64,000 nucleotides of DNA from Azospirillum griseum (GTDB taxonomy: Bacteria > Pseudomonadota > Alphaproteobacteria > Azospirillales > Azospirillaceae). The stretch is from positions 48,413 through 112,412 of the forward strand of contig NZ_RXMA01000019.1 of assembly GCF_003966125.1 (NCBI RefSeq), given 5' to 3'. Made by a program: the position numbers and the translations under genes. Below, one piece after another: positions 50,231-57,943 of this stretch (positions are counted from its first letter, which is position 1; each line of letters opens with the position of its first letter). A model generated the notes under the pieces. The model made no database searches, was not told the DNA's origin, and saw nothing but the letters and a program-made list of their open reading frames with translations.

Positions 50231-50266
50231 AAAAAGGCCGCTGTCCCGGATGGGCAGCGGCCTTTT
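50231..50266 (-). terminator. Intrinsic terminator of rpsA
   Basis: AAAAGGCCGCTG / CAGCGGCCTTTT, a perfect 12-bp stem with an 11-base loop, flanked by an A run read as a U tract on the minus strand. It lies 85 nt past the rpsA stop and should end that transcript. Confidence 0.88.
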
Positions 50267-50350
50267 CGTCTCATAACCCGGCGTGACGGGGGCGGGGCGA
50301 TCCCGTCACGCCGCGCCCAGGCGCGGGAAACGGGATCGCCGCCGATCCGA

Positions 50351-52057
50351 TCACTCGTCGTGCTGCTGCTTGCGCTTCAGCGCGGCGCCCAGGATGTCGC
50401 CCAGCGACGCACCCGAGTCGGACGAACCGTACTCGGCCATCGCCTGCTTCTCTTCTTCCATCTCGCGGGCCTTGATGGACAGCGAGATGCGGCGCGAACC
50501 ACGGTCGATCTGCGTGACCTTGGCGTCGATCTTTTCGCCAACGGCGAAACGCTCGGGGCGCTGTTCGGAACGCTCGCGGGACAGGTCCGACTTGCGGATG
50601 AAGCCGGTGTAGCCCTCGCCAACGGACACTTCGATGCCGCCGTCCGTGACCTGGGTCACGGTGCAGGTGACGACCTCGTTCTTCTTCAGACCGGCGGTGG
50701 CGGCTTCGAACGGATCGTTCGCGAGCTGCTTGATGCCGAGGCTGATGCGCTCCTTCTCGACGTCGACGTCGAGGACCTTGACCTTGACGCGGTCGCCCTT
50801 CTTGTACTCGGCGATCGCCTCTTCACCCGACTTGTTCCAGTCGAGATCCGACATGTGGACCATGCCGTCGATGTCGCCCGGCAGGCCAACGAACAGACCG
50901 AATTCGGTGATGTTCTTGACTTCGCCTTCCAGCTCGGTGCCCGCGCCGAACTTGTCCGTGAAGGTTTCCCACGGGTTGTCCAGGCACTGCTTGAGGCCGA
51001 GGCTGATGCGGCGCTTCTGCGGATCGACGTCCAGGACCATGACTTCGACTTCTTGCGAGGTCGACACGATCTTGCCCGGATGGACGTTCTTCTTGGTCCA
51101 GGACATTTCGGACACGTGGACCAGGCCCTCGATCCCCGGCTCCAGCTCCACGAAGGCGCCGTAGTCGGTGATGTTGGTGACGCGGCCCTTGAACTTGGCG
51201 CTGACCGGGTACTTGGCTTCGACGCCTTCCCACGGATCGGCTTCCAGTTGCTTCATGCCCAGGCTGATGCGCTGGGTTTCCGGGTTGAAGCGGATGACCT
51301 GGACCGTGACGGTCTGGCCGATCTGCAGGGCTTCCGACGGATGGTTGATGCGGCGCCACGCGATGTCGGTGACGTGCAGCAGGCCATCGACGCCACCCAG
51401 ATCCACGAACGCGCCGTAGTCGGTGATGTTCTTGACCACACCCTGGAGAATCTGGCCTTCCTTGAGGTTGGCCACCAGCTCCGAACGGGCCTCCGCACGG
51501 CTCTCTTCGAGCACGGCGCGGCGCGAGACAACGATGTTGCCGCGCGAACGGTCCATCTTGAGGATCTGGAAGGGCTGCGGCGTGCCCAGCAGCGGCGAGA
51601 TGTCGCGGACCGGACGGATGTCAACCTGCGAGCCGGGCAGGAAGGCAACCGCGCCCGACAGGTCGACGGTGAAGCCGCCCTTGACGCGACCGAAGATGAC
51701 GCCGGTGACGCGGCTCTGGTCGGTGAAGGACTTCTCCAACAGCGCCCAGGCTTCTTCGCGCTTGGCCTTCTCACGGCTCAGCATCGCTTCGCCGTTCTTG
51801 TCTTCCATGCGCTCCAGGTAGACTTCGACCGTGTCACCGGCCTTCAGCTCGGGAGCCTGCCCGGCGACGGCGAATTCCTTCAGCGCGACGCGGCCTTCCG
51901 ACTTCAGACCGACGTCGATCGTGACCATGTCGTTCTCGACAGCGACCACGCGCCCCTTGACGACGGTGCCTTCCAGCGAGTCGGCGGCGCCGAGCGACTC
52001 TTCCAACAGAGCCGCAAAGCTTTCCTTTTCGACCGTCCGGGCCTGTGCTTGTGCCAT
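50351..52057 (-). CDS. rpsA: Small-subunit ribosomal protein bS1
   Basis: Ribosomal protein S1, which binds the leader of mRNAs during initiation. The 568-residue protein carries six S1 (OB-fold) repeats. They are visible as recurring GxVxxItdyGaFVdL units (e.g. GVVKNITDYGAFVDLGGVDG, GRVTNITDYGAFVELEPGIEG, GEVKNITEFGLFVGLPGDIDG) and RISLG[ML]KQ ends. The length is normal. It follows cmk on the same strand, the common cmk-rpsA order, with about 170 nt between. Confidence 0.98.
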   Translation of the reverse strand: MAQAQARTVEKESFAALLEESLGAADSLEGTVVKGRVVAVENDMVTIDVGLKSEGRVALKEFAVAGQAPELKAGDTVEVYLERMEDKNGEAMLSREKAKREEAWALLEKSFTDQSRVTGVIFGRVKGGFTVDLSGAVAFLPGSQVDIRPVRDISPLLGTPQPFQILKMDRSRGNIVVSRRAVLEESRAEARSELVANLKEGQILQGVVKNITDYGAFVDLGGVDGLLHVTDIAWRRINHPSEALQIGQTVTVQVIRFNPETQRISLGMKQLEADPWEGVEAKYPVSAKFKGRVTNITDYGAFVELEPGIEGLVHVSEMSWTKKNVHPGKIVSTSQEVEVMVLDVDPQKRRISLGLKQCLDNPWETFTDKFGAGTELEGEVKNITEFGLFVGLPGDIDGMVHMSDLDWNKSGEEAIAEYKKGDRVKVKVLDVDVEKERISLGIKQLANDPFEAATAGLKKNEVVTCTVTQVTDGGIEVSVGEGYTGFIRKSDLSRERSEQRPERFAVGEKIDAKVTQIDRGSRRISLSIKAREMEEEKQAMAEYGSSDSGASLGDILGAALKRKQQHDE

Positions 52058-52141
52058 TGAAACTCCTAAAGGTGGCGCAAAAGCGGCTCCGCTTCGGCCA
52101 TGCCCACGGCAAAATGGGCGCGACCCTCACAAAACCGCCGC

Positions 52142-52160
52142 GCCGGGCACCACGCCCGGC
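52142..52160. other. Hairpin in the cmk-rpsA gap
   Basis: GCCGGGC-accac-GCCCGGC, a perfect seven-base stem. In the minus-strand direction it is followed by GCGGCGGTTTT. It may be an attenuator or partial terminator ahead of rpsA, or a structured leader for S1 autoregulation; neither can be shown from sequence. Confidence 0.4.
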
Positions 52161-52226
52161 GACTTGGGTTGATGGTTTTCCGTGGAGAGCGTTCGACCCG
52201 CCCGCCCCGCGACCCAAGCCCAGCGG

Positions 52227-52895
52227 TCAGGCCGCAGGCCGCAGTCCGGTTTTCGAGCCGATGTAAGCCACCGCCTGATCAAACACCTCGTCGGCGCTGA
52301 GAGCGGAAGTATCAAGCACAAAAGCGTCAACAGCCGGACGGAGCGGGGCCACCGCTCTCTGGCTGTCACGCGCATCACGAGCCTTCATGTCCTCCAGGAC
52401 GTCGGACGGTATAGCCGGAATCCCCCGAGTCCGCAACTCCTTGAGTCGCCGCTCCGCCCGCACCTCCAGCGAGGCGGTGACGAACAGCTTGGCGCTGGCG
52501 TCGGGGCACACCACGGTGCCGATGTCCCGCCCGTCCAGCACCGACCCCGGCGCGCCGCCGGGGGGGTGTTGGGTGAAGCGGCGCTGGAAATCCAGCAGGG
52601 CCGCCCGCACCTCCGGGACCGCCGCCACCTTGCTGGCGGCCTGCGCCGCCTCGTCGGTGCGCAGCTCCACCTCGCGCAGGATCGGGTGGTCGGGGGTCAG
52701 CGCCAAGGCCGCCTGCGCCGCCGCTGCGGTGTCGGCAGGATCGCCACCCGCCCGCAGCACCGACAGGCCGACGGCGCGGTACAGCACCCCGGTGTCGAGA
52801 TGGGCGAACCCAAAGGCCTGGGCGACGCGTTGCGACAATGTGCCCTTGCCGCTGGCCGCCGGGCCGTCGATGGCGACAACGATGGGGGTGGTCAT
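52227..52895 (-). CDS. cmk: Cytidylate kinase
   Basis: Phosphorylates CMP and dCMP to the diphosphates. The 222-residue protein has a P-loop ([20 protein letters not shown]), the acceptor region [12 protein letters not shown], and [20 protein letters not shown] followed by the lid with [10 protein letters not shown]. The length and motifs match bacterial Cmk. It is 5 nt from aroA and lies upstream of rpsA in the conserved aroA-cmk-rpsA order. Confidence 0.97.
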   Translation of the reverse strand: MTTPIVVAIDGPAASGKGTLSQRVAQAFGFAHLDTGVLYRAVGLSVLRAGGDPADTAAAAQAALALTPDHPILREVELRTDEAAQAASKVAAVPEVRAALLDFQRRFTQHPPGGAPGSVLDGRDIGTVVCPDASAKLFVTASLEVRAERRLKELRTRGIPAIPSDVLEDMKARDARDSQRAVAPLRPAVDAFVLDTSALSADEVFDQAVAYIGSKTGLRPAA

Positions 52896-52900
52896 GGCGG

Positions 52901-54238
52901 TCAGGCCTCCGAAATTTTCGCGCCCAGCCCGTTCATCAGCTCCACGAAGCCGGGGAAACTGGTTTCGATGAAGGCCCCGTCATCGACCTGGATCGGTTCG
53001 GCCGAAGCGGTGCCGAGCACCAGGAAGCTCATGGCGATGCGGTGGTCCATCGCGGTGGCGATCAGCGCGCCGCCCTTGGGCGGTTCGCCGGTCCCGTGCA
53101 CGGTCAGGCTGTCGTCGGCCCCGACCTCGCGCGACACGCCGCAGGCGGCCAGCCCGTCGGCGACCATGGCCAGACGGTCGCTTTCCTTCACCCGCAGCTC
53201 CTTCAGCCCCAGCATCACCGTGGTCCCTTCCGCGCAGGCGGCGGCGGCGGCGAGCACCGGGTATTCGTCGATCATGCTGGGGGCGCGGTCGGCGGGGACC
53301 ACCACGCCGCGCAGGCGGCTGTGCTTCACCCGCAGGTCGGCCACCGGCTCCCCGGCTTCGTCGCGCTGGTTTTCAAAGGTGATGTCGGCCCCCATCTCGA
53401 TCAGCGTGTCGTACAGGCCGGTGCGGCGGGGGTTCATGCCGACGTCCTTCAACACGATCTCCGAGCCGGGGCGCAGCAGCGCGGCCACCAGCGGGAAGGC
53501 GGCGGAGCTGGGATCGGCGGGCACATGGATGCTGCGCCCGGTCAATTCCGGCTGGCCGGTGACGGTGACGGCCAGCGCGCCGTCCTCCTGCCGCTCGGTC
53601 GTCACCGTCGCGCCGAAATGCCGCAGCATGGTTTCGGTGTGGTCGCGGGTGGGTTCCGCCTCGATCACCGTGGTGGTGCCGGGGGTGTTCAGGCCGGCCA
53701 GCAGGATGGCCGATTTCACCTGGGCCGACGCCACCGGCAGCCGGTAGGTGATCGGCACCAATTGGTCGCTGCCGACCACGGTCAGCGGCAGCCGACCGCC
53801 CGACCGCCCGACGAAGCGCGCGCCCATCTGTTCCAGCGGCTTGGTCACGCGCGCCATCGGGCGCTTGTTCAGCGAGGCGTCGCCGGTGAACACGCAGGTG
53901 ATCGGGTGGGCGGCGACCAGACCCATCAGCAGCCGCGCGGCGGTTCCGCTGTTGCCCATGTCCAGCACCTGGGCCGGTTCCTGCAACGCGCCCAGCCCGA
54001 CGCCGCGCACGCGCCACACCCCATCGGAGTCGCGGTCGGCCTGCGCGCCGAGCAGCCGCATGGCGGCGGCGGTGTGCAGCACGTCTTCGCCTTCCAACAG
54101 GCCATGGATCACGGTTTCCCCGACGGCGATGGCCCCCAGCATCAGCGACCGGTGCGAGATCGACTTGTCGCCCGGCACCTGGACGGTGCCGACGAGCGGG
54201 CCGGAAAACGAGGAACGCAGCGGTTTGACCTGCGACAT
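52901..54238 (-). CDS. aroA: 3-phosphoshikimate 1-carboxyvinyltransferase (EPSP synthase)
   Basis: Sixth step of the shikimate pathway. The 445-residue protein aligns with the class II (CP4-like) form from alphaproteobacteria: [84 protein letters not shown] and [10 protein letters not shown]. The position equal to the glyphosate-insensitivity Ala100 of CP4 is Gly here (GNSGT rather than GNAAT). The [13 protein letters not shown] is the usual start. It is divergent from the TIGR02300 gene. Confidence 0.97.
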   Translation of the reverse strand: MSQVKPLRSSFSGPLVGTVQVPGDKSISHRSLMLGAIAVGETVIHGLLEGEDVLHTAAAMRLLGAQADRDSDGVWRVRGVGLGALQEPAQVLDMGNSGTAARLLMGLVAAHPITCVFTGDASLNKRPMARVTKPLEQMGARFVGRSGGRLPLTVVGSDQLVPITYRLPVASAQVKSAILLAGLNTPGTTTVIEAEPTRDHTETMLRHFGATVTTERQEDGALAVTVTGQPELTGRSIHVPADPSSAAFPLVAALLRPGSEIVLKDVGMNPRRTGLYDTLIEMGADITFENQRDEAGEPVADLRVKHSRLRGVVVPADRAPSMIDEYPVLAAAAACAEGTTVMLGLKELRVKESDRLAMVADGLAACGVSREVGADDSLTVHGTGEPPKGGALIATAMDHRIAMSFLVLGTASAEPIQVDDGAFIETSFPGFVELMNGLGAKISEA

Positions 54239-54409
54239 GGGAAACCCTCGGGCATGAAGTGATACGGGCGAAACGATATGGGCGCAAAGCCATTGGCCGT
54301 GTACCTAGCACAGGCCCGCACGCGACGCGAGCGCGGTGCGGTTTCCGGTGGATTGGGGCGCGGATTCGGGCATGATCTTCCCACTTGTGCGCCGCGTCGC
54401 AGGTTTTTT

Positions 54410-54438
54410 TTGACAAGCGCCGTGCCGCGTGGCAAAGG
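54410..54438 (+). promoter_or_regulatory. Candidate promoter of the TIGR02300 gene
   Basis: A perfect TTGACA hexamer followed after 17 bp by CAAAGG, a poor -10. It is about 50 nt upstream of the GTG start and of the GGAGG ribosome site. The -35 is convincing, the -10 is not. Confidence 0.4.
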
Positions 54439-54484
54439 GCGCAACTTGAGCTTTCCTGATTTTTTCTGTGACGGAGGACGTGGC

Positions 54485-54868
54485 GTGGCCAAACCCGAAT
54501 GGGGCGTCAAGCGCATCTGCCCGAGCTGTGGCGCTCGCTATTACGACATGCGCAAGGATCCGCCGGTCTGCCCGAGCTGCGGCGCGCAATTCGACCCCGA
54601 AGCGTTGCTGAAGTCCCGCAAGGCCCGCCCGGCCCCGGCGGACGACACCAAGAAGGTCGTCGTCGTCGAGGAGGATGAGGTCGAGGTTGAGGACGCCGAG
54701 GCCGCCGAGCTGGAGGGCGTTGAGGACGACGTGTCGGTCGACGACATCGACGACGCCGCCGACGCGGTCGAGGATGAGGACGACGTCCTGATCGAAGACA
54801 CCTCCGAACTGGGCGAAGACGACATGGACGAGGTCGTGGTCGACGGCGAGGACGAGGAGGAGCGCTGA
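54485..54868 (+). CDS. TIGR02300 / FYDLN acid domain protein
   Basis: A 127-residue protein starting at GTG with GGAGG 9 nt upstream. The N-terminal domain KPEWGVKRICPSCGARYYDM ends in PPVCPSCGAQFDP, two CPSCG pairs that should bind one zinc ion (a zinc ribbon), with RYYDM matching the FYDLN-type motif. The rest is extremely acidic (Asp/Glu/Val) to the C-terminus. The family is restricted to alphaproteobacteria and its function is unknown. It is divergent from aroA and lies upstream of tRNA-Ala, a common arrangement. Confidence 0.92.
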   Translation: MAKPEWGVKRICPSCGARYYDMRKDPPVCPSCGAQFDPEALLKSRKARPAPADDTKKVVVVEEDEVEVEDAEAAELEGVEDDVSVDDIDDAADAVEDEDDVLIEDTSELGEDDMDEVVVDGEDEEER

Positions 54869-54938
54869 CGCGCGCCCGCCGGTGGCGCGGGCCGCTGGCG
54901 GAGGCCGGACAAAAAAGCGATGCCCCCGGAATTTTCCG

Positions 54939-54967
54939 CTTGCATCGCCCGGCGTCCTGACTATTAT
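54939..54967 (+). promoter_or_regulatory. Promoter of tRNA-Ala
   Basis: CTTGCA and TATTAT separated by exactly 17 bp, 48 nt before the tRNA. The -35 is identical to the one before tRNA-Ser. Confidence 0.65.
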
Positions 54968-55014
54968 CCCGCTCCACCGACGCCGGTTGGAAACGACCGG
55001 CTCCCAGAGACAAA

Positions 55015-55090
<76 letters not shown>

Positions 55091-55093
55091 AAT

Positions 55094-55127
55094 AAAGGCC
55101 AGCAATCCCAAGGGGTTGCTGGCCTTT
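55094..55127 (+). terminator. Terminator of tRNA-Ala
   Basis: AAAGGCCAGCAA / TTGCTGGCCTTTT stem, 12 bp, with a 9-base loop and following T-rich tract, directly after the tRNA CCA. Confidence 0.9.
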
Positions 55128-55202
55128 TCTCTTTTCGGCCAGTGGCTGCATATTTGGCTTGGGATACGCACGGGATACGCAGCGCGCTTTGGGTACGCCG
55201 GT

Positions 55203-56049
55203 TCATCTGTCCACGCCCAGCGACGGTCGGACCAGCTTCTGAAGCTGGCGCACGAAATCGTCCGTGAATTGCCGGGTCTCCGACAGGTAGGACGGGTCGT
55301 ATTTGGCGTAGATTTCGGTCGTCGAGCGACCGGGCTTGCGGTGGCCGAGCTGACCGGAGACGTGCCAGTCGTCCACCCCGGCGGCGCGGGCGTGCTTCGC
55401 CATGGTGTGGCGGATCGACTTCGCCTGGAGCCAGTCAGGCAAACCTTGCGTGCCCTGAAGGTCCTGGAAGAACCCGCGCACCGAGGCGACCTTCCGACCG
55501 CAATAGTTCACGATCTGGTGGTCCGCGTGCTTCAGGAACTCGGTGATGAAGTCCGGCATCGCGACGACCGGCCGGTACTTCTTGGTCTGCCCCCGCCCCT
55601 CCGGGTTCAGGGCGATCCGTCGAGAGTCAAAGTTCACCTGATCCCTGGTGAGGTCGAAGATCGCGTCCGGCCGCGCCCAGGTGGCGATCCCCACCAGGAT
55701 GAACATGAACAGGTGATCCCGTCCGGGAACCTTGGCGCCGTTGGGGGTGAACTCACGGGTTCGATTGATGATGGTGGCGAGCTGTTGCATCGTCAGCGCC
55801 CGCTCCGGCGGCTCAGGGCACCTCCACCCTGCCGCCGGTTGAGATTGGCGATCATCCAGTCGCAGGCCTGGGCGAGGGTGGTGCCCTGCGCTTTCCGGCG
55901 GTCCTGGTATTCGTCACCGACGATCTTGCCCTCAAGGCTCAAAGCCCACGCCTGGGCAGCCTCGAAGGTCTCAAACGTCTTGGTCAGGCTCTTACCGTCG
56001 CGCCGCACGCGCGCCACTGGTACTCACCGCGTTTGTCGATGGTCGCCAT
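55203..56049 (-). pseudogene. Broken phage-type tyrosine integrase
   Basis: Remnant of a tyrosine recombinase. The N-terminal piece starts MATIDKRGEYQWRA, then a frameshift near 56007 leads to VRRDGKSLTKTFETFEAAQAWAL, an N-terminal arm-binding-like segment. It continues to TTLAQACDWMIANL and stops at 55793. The C-terminal piece (from the frame ...PPERALTMQQLATIIN) carries the catalytic domain: Arg in GIATWARPDAIF, His/Arg in SIRHTMAKHARAAG, QLGHRKPGRSTTEIYAKY with the Tyr. Most of the core-binding domain between them (about 80 residues) is missing. Two frameshifts plus a deletion make it inactive. It sits against the tRNA-Ala 3' end, the usual place for an island integrase. Confidence 0.85.
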
Positions 56050-56060
56050 GCTGCCCCCGT

Positions 56061-56101
56061 TGGACCGCGTGCGTTGGACCTGCGTGGTCCAATCTGGTCC
56101 A
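56061..56101. repeat. Cluster of four TGGACC motifs upstream of the integrase remnant
   Basis: Two direct copies of TGGACC (56061, 56075) and two inverted ones (GGTCCA at 56086 and 56096). The central pair forms TTGGACC-tgcgt-GGTCCAA. It lies just upstream of the integrase start, in the place of integrase arm-type sites or a repressor operator. The real role is unknown. Confidence 0.45.
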
Positions 56102-56173
56102 GAAATTCTAAGGGATTTTCGGCCTTAGAACCTAGGAGCTTGCGCAATCTGTTGATTTTTCTGGGAGATTTTT

Positions 56174-56221
56174 TGGAGCGGGTGAAGGGAATCGAACCCT
56201 CGTCGTAAGCTTGGGAAGCTT
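56174..56221 (-). other. 3' half of tRNA-Gly(CCC): candidate attachment-site remnant
   Basis: On the minus strand the sequence from AAGCTTCCCAAGCTT through the T-arm GAGGGTTCGATTCCCTT to CACCCGCTCCA is the 3' half of a glycine tRNA, starting in the anticodon stem (loop TTCCCAA, anticodon CCC). The 5' half is absent: the sequence beyond turns abruptly AT-rich and does not pair. This is the structure left at the far end of an element integrated into a tRNA gene. The CCA side faces left, so the element would lie to the right. Confidence 0.8.
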
Positions 56222-56513
56222 ATTAATTTCCATCATAATATATTGAAATATATAAAATATAGGAAAGAGCATCAAGAAATGTAAGCGATTACGTAAGTGA
56301 CCGTACCTTGTTTTCGTCTTACCTAATAGCTCTATCCTCGACGCGGTGATGAGCGTGGTTCCAGATGGCGTATACATGCTATTTTTGATATGCTCGTCTA
56401 AAATGTCACTGGTCCGTCCGGTATTAGTTTTGCGGTCGCACAACTTATGTCGGTTGAACAGATCAAAGAGATCTAAAGCCCCTAATATCTCAGAAAGACC
56501 AAGGAGTAATTAA
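56222..56513. other. AT-rich non-coding stretch at the left end of the island
   Basis: About 290 bases of low G+C with no convincing gene. A minus-strand open frame (56132-56443) runs through the tRNA fragment and is rejected. Near the right end are an AGATCaaagaGATCT inverted repeat, a TAATAT sequence possibly acting as a -10, and the strong ribosome site AAGGAG for the next gene. Confidence 0.6.
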
Positions 56514-57821
56514 ATGAAAAACCTGTATGTTGCCCTTAAAGATATCCTTATCCGCCAAAAGTCTAATATAGATATTAGCAGTATATTTGAATCTATATTC
56601 AGAGAGGAAAGAAATTTTGCGATTGAATCCCTAACATCTAATAAATATTATAGAAATTTCCAATTTGGTTATCTAAATGGATTGTATATTAACGGAGATG
56701 AAAGAATTAGCTCTGATCTTATGGCTTTTGTGTGGGGCATAACTAAAGAAGATTTTATAAAAGATCTTATTATCAAAAGATATAAGGAAAAAATTCTCGA
56801 CGAAAGATCGGCATCAATGGAACGCTTCAAGAAAAATTTAGATCATAATATGTTTGACTACATATCCTTATCATATATCGTGAGATCAAATAACAAATTA
56901 GAAAATATTTCATTTGATTCAATGAAATCATATATATGCGAAGATTACCAAATCTTGAAGGATATTTTCCATCAATCTGGTCGGATTTTGACGGATGACG
57001 AACTTTTCCATTTTGAGATAGTTAACATGATGTATAAGGATTTTTGTTCTTACATGGTGCCGGCATTTGATGACCCTAGGATAAATTTTCTTGAGGAATA
57101 TTATAAATCTAAAGGAATAGATTTGAATGATGATATGCAATACAATAAATATGGGCTTATATCTACTGGAAGCAGATTTGAGATAAAGCCAAGCACACAG
57201 TCAAAGCTTTATGACAAGACTCTTGATACACACATACTTATAAAAGGCGTGGAGAATTCAATAGTACTTTTTATTAAGGAACTTAAAGACATTGGTGCTA
57301 TAGTGGATGTCGCGTTTCGTGTAGACAGTCACTATGTAGCAGATAAAATTCCGAATAATTCCATTATCATGGAAGAGCTTGAGTTTGGGAAGATATTTTC
57401 ACTTTCTGACCTCGGGTCGCCCGAAATCTCAAAACTGTACTCTCCAGATAATTATGACAATCTTTGGGTCGTGATATCAGAAGGAGAAATTACATTTGAA
57501 GAGATATGCAGCAACTTTGAAGTTCATGATGATTGCATTGTTACTCAAGGTCTTCACTTGCAGTATTCAAAAATTGGGGGCAAATATATCATAAACCATC
57601 TTGATCATGAGTATTTTTTCTATACGATAGACGAGTTTTCTGTTAGGGAAAAGAACCCCCACCAAAAGGGGGAGGCAAGAACTCGATATAAAACATTCAA
57701 GATTGACAACTCATCATTGCCGTTTTTTCTTGATGATGGAACTTGCGTCCTGTTTTTCTTCCTTAATCGTCTATTTAGGAACCAAACACTCTTGAAGGAA
57801 TATTTTTCAAAAGTAGTTTGA
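56514..57821 (+). CDS. Unknown protein, 435 residues, low-G+C gene in the island
   Basis: A real gene by its length, its AAGGAGTAATTAA-ATG start and consistent codon use, but with a base composition (roughly one-third G+C by eye) far below that of the chromosome around it. The product is acidic, rich in Ile/Asn/Lys/Tyr, with no signal peptide or membrane helix. It appears to have a helical N-terminal half (to about 220) and a beta-rich C-terminal half (LWVVISEGEITFEEICSNFE, YIINHLDHEYFFYTIDEF). I recognise no family or catalytic motif. It converges on the restriction gene res. Given its position beside a restriction-modification system and att remnants, a defence role is possible but unproven. 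Confidence 0.85.
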   Translation: MKNLYVALKDILIRQKSNIDISSIFESIFREERNFAIESLTSNKYYRNFQFGYLNGLYINGDERISSDLMAFVWGITKEDFIKDLIIKRYKEKILDERSASMERFKKNLDHNMFDYISLSYIVRSNNKLENISFDSMKSYICEDYQILKDIFHQSGRILTDDELFHFEIVNMMYKDFCSYMVPAFDDPRINFLEEYYKSKGIDLNDDMQYNKYGLISTGSRFEIKPSTQSKLYDKTLDTHILIKGVENSIVLFIKELKDIGAIVDVAFRVDSHYVADKIPNNSIIMEELEFGKIFSLSDLGSPEISKLYSPDNYDNLWVVISEGEITFEEICSNFEVHDDCIVTQGLHLQYSKIGGKYIINHLDHEYFFYTIDEFSVREKNPHQKGEARTRYKTFKIDNSSLPFFLDDGTCVLFFFLNRLFRNQTLLKEYFSKVV

Positions 57822-57832
57822 TTCAGGCAATG

Positions 57833-57884
57833 AAAGCCTGCCATGAATATCTTCCAAAATTATGGATTATATCAAGCAGGCTTT
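57833..57884. terminator. Hairpin between the unknown gene and res
   Basis: AAAGCCTGC ... GCAGGCTTT: a nine-base stem with a long loop of about 34 bases, ending in a T run. It lies in the convergent gap and may stop transcription from the 435-residue gene. An inner CAGGC/GCCTG stem overlaps it. Confidence 0.45.
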
Positions 57885-57943
57885 ACCTTGCTGCGTATTC
57901 AATTTAATGGAAATACCTATACTGGACTAATATAGAGGGCCTA

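Noticed and set aside
55203..56017. Two separate small genes for an integrase C-terminal domain and a short basic protein
   Set aside because: Both are pieces of one integrase in different frames with a missing middle; annotated as one pseudogene.
56174..56221. Functional tRNA-Gly gene
   Set aside because: The 5' half (acceptor 5' strand, D-arm) is missing, so no cloverleaf can form.
56132..56443. Minus-strand 103-codon open frame at the left end of the island
   Set aside because: It reads through the tRNA-Gly half and shows no domain; composition is that of AT-rich spacer.
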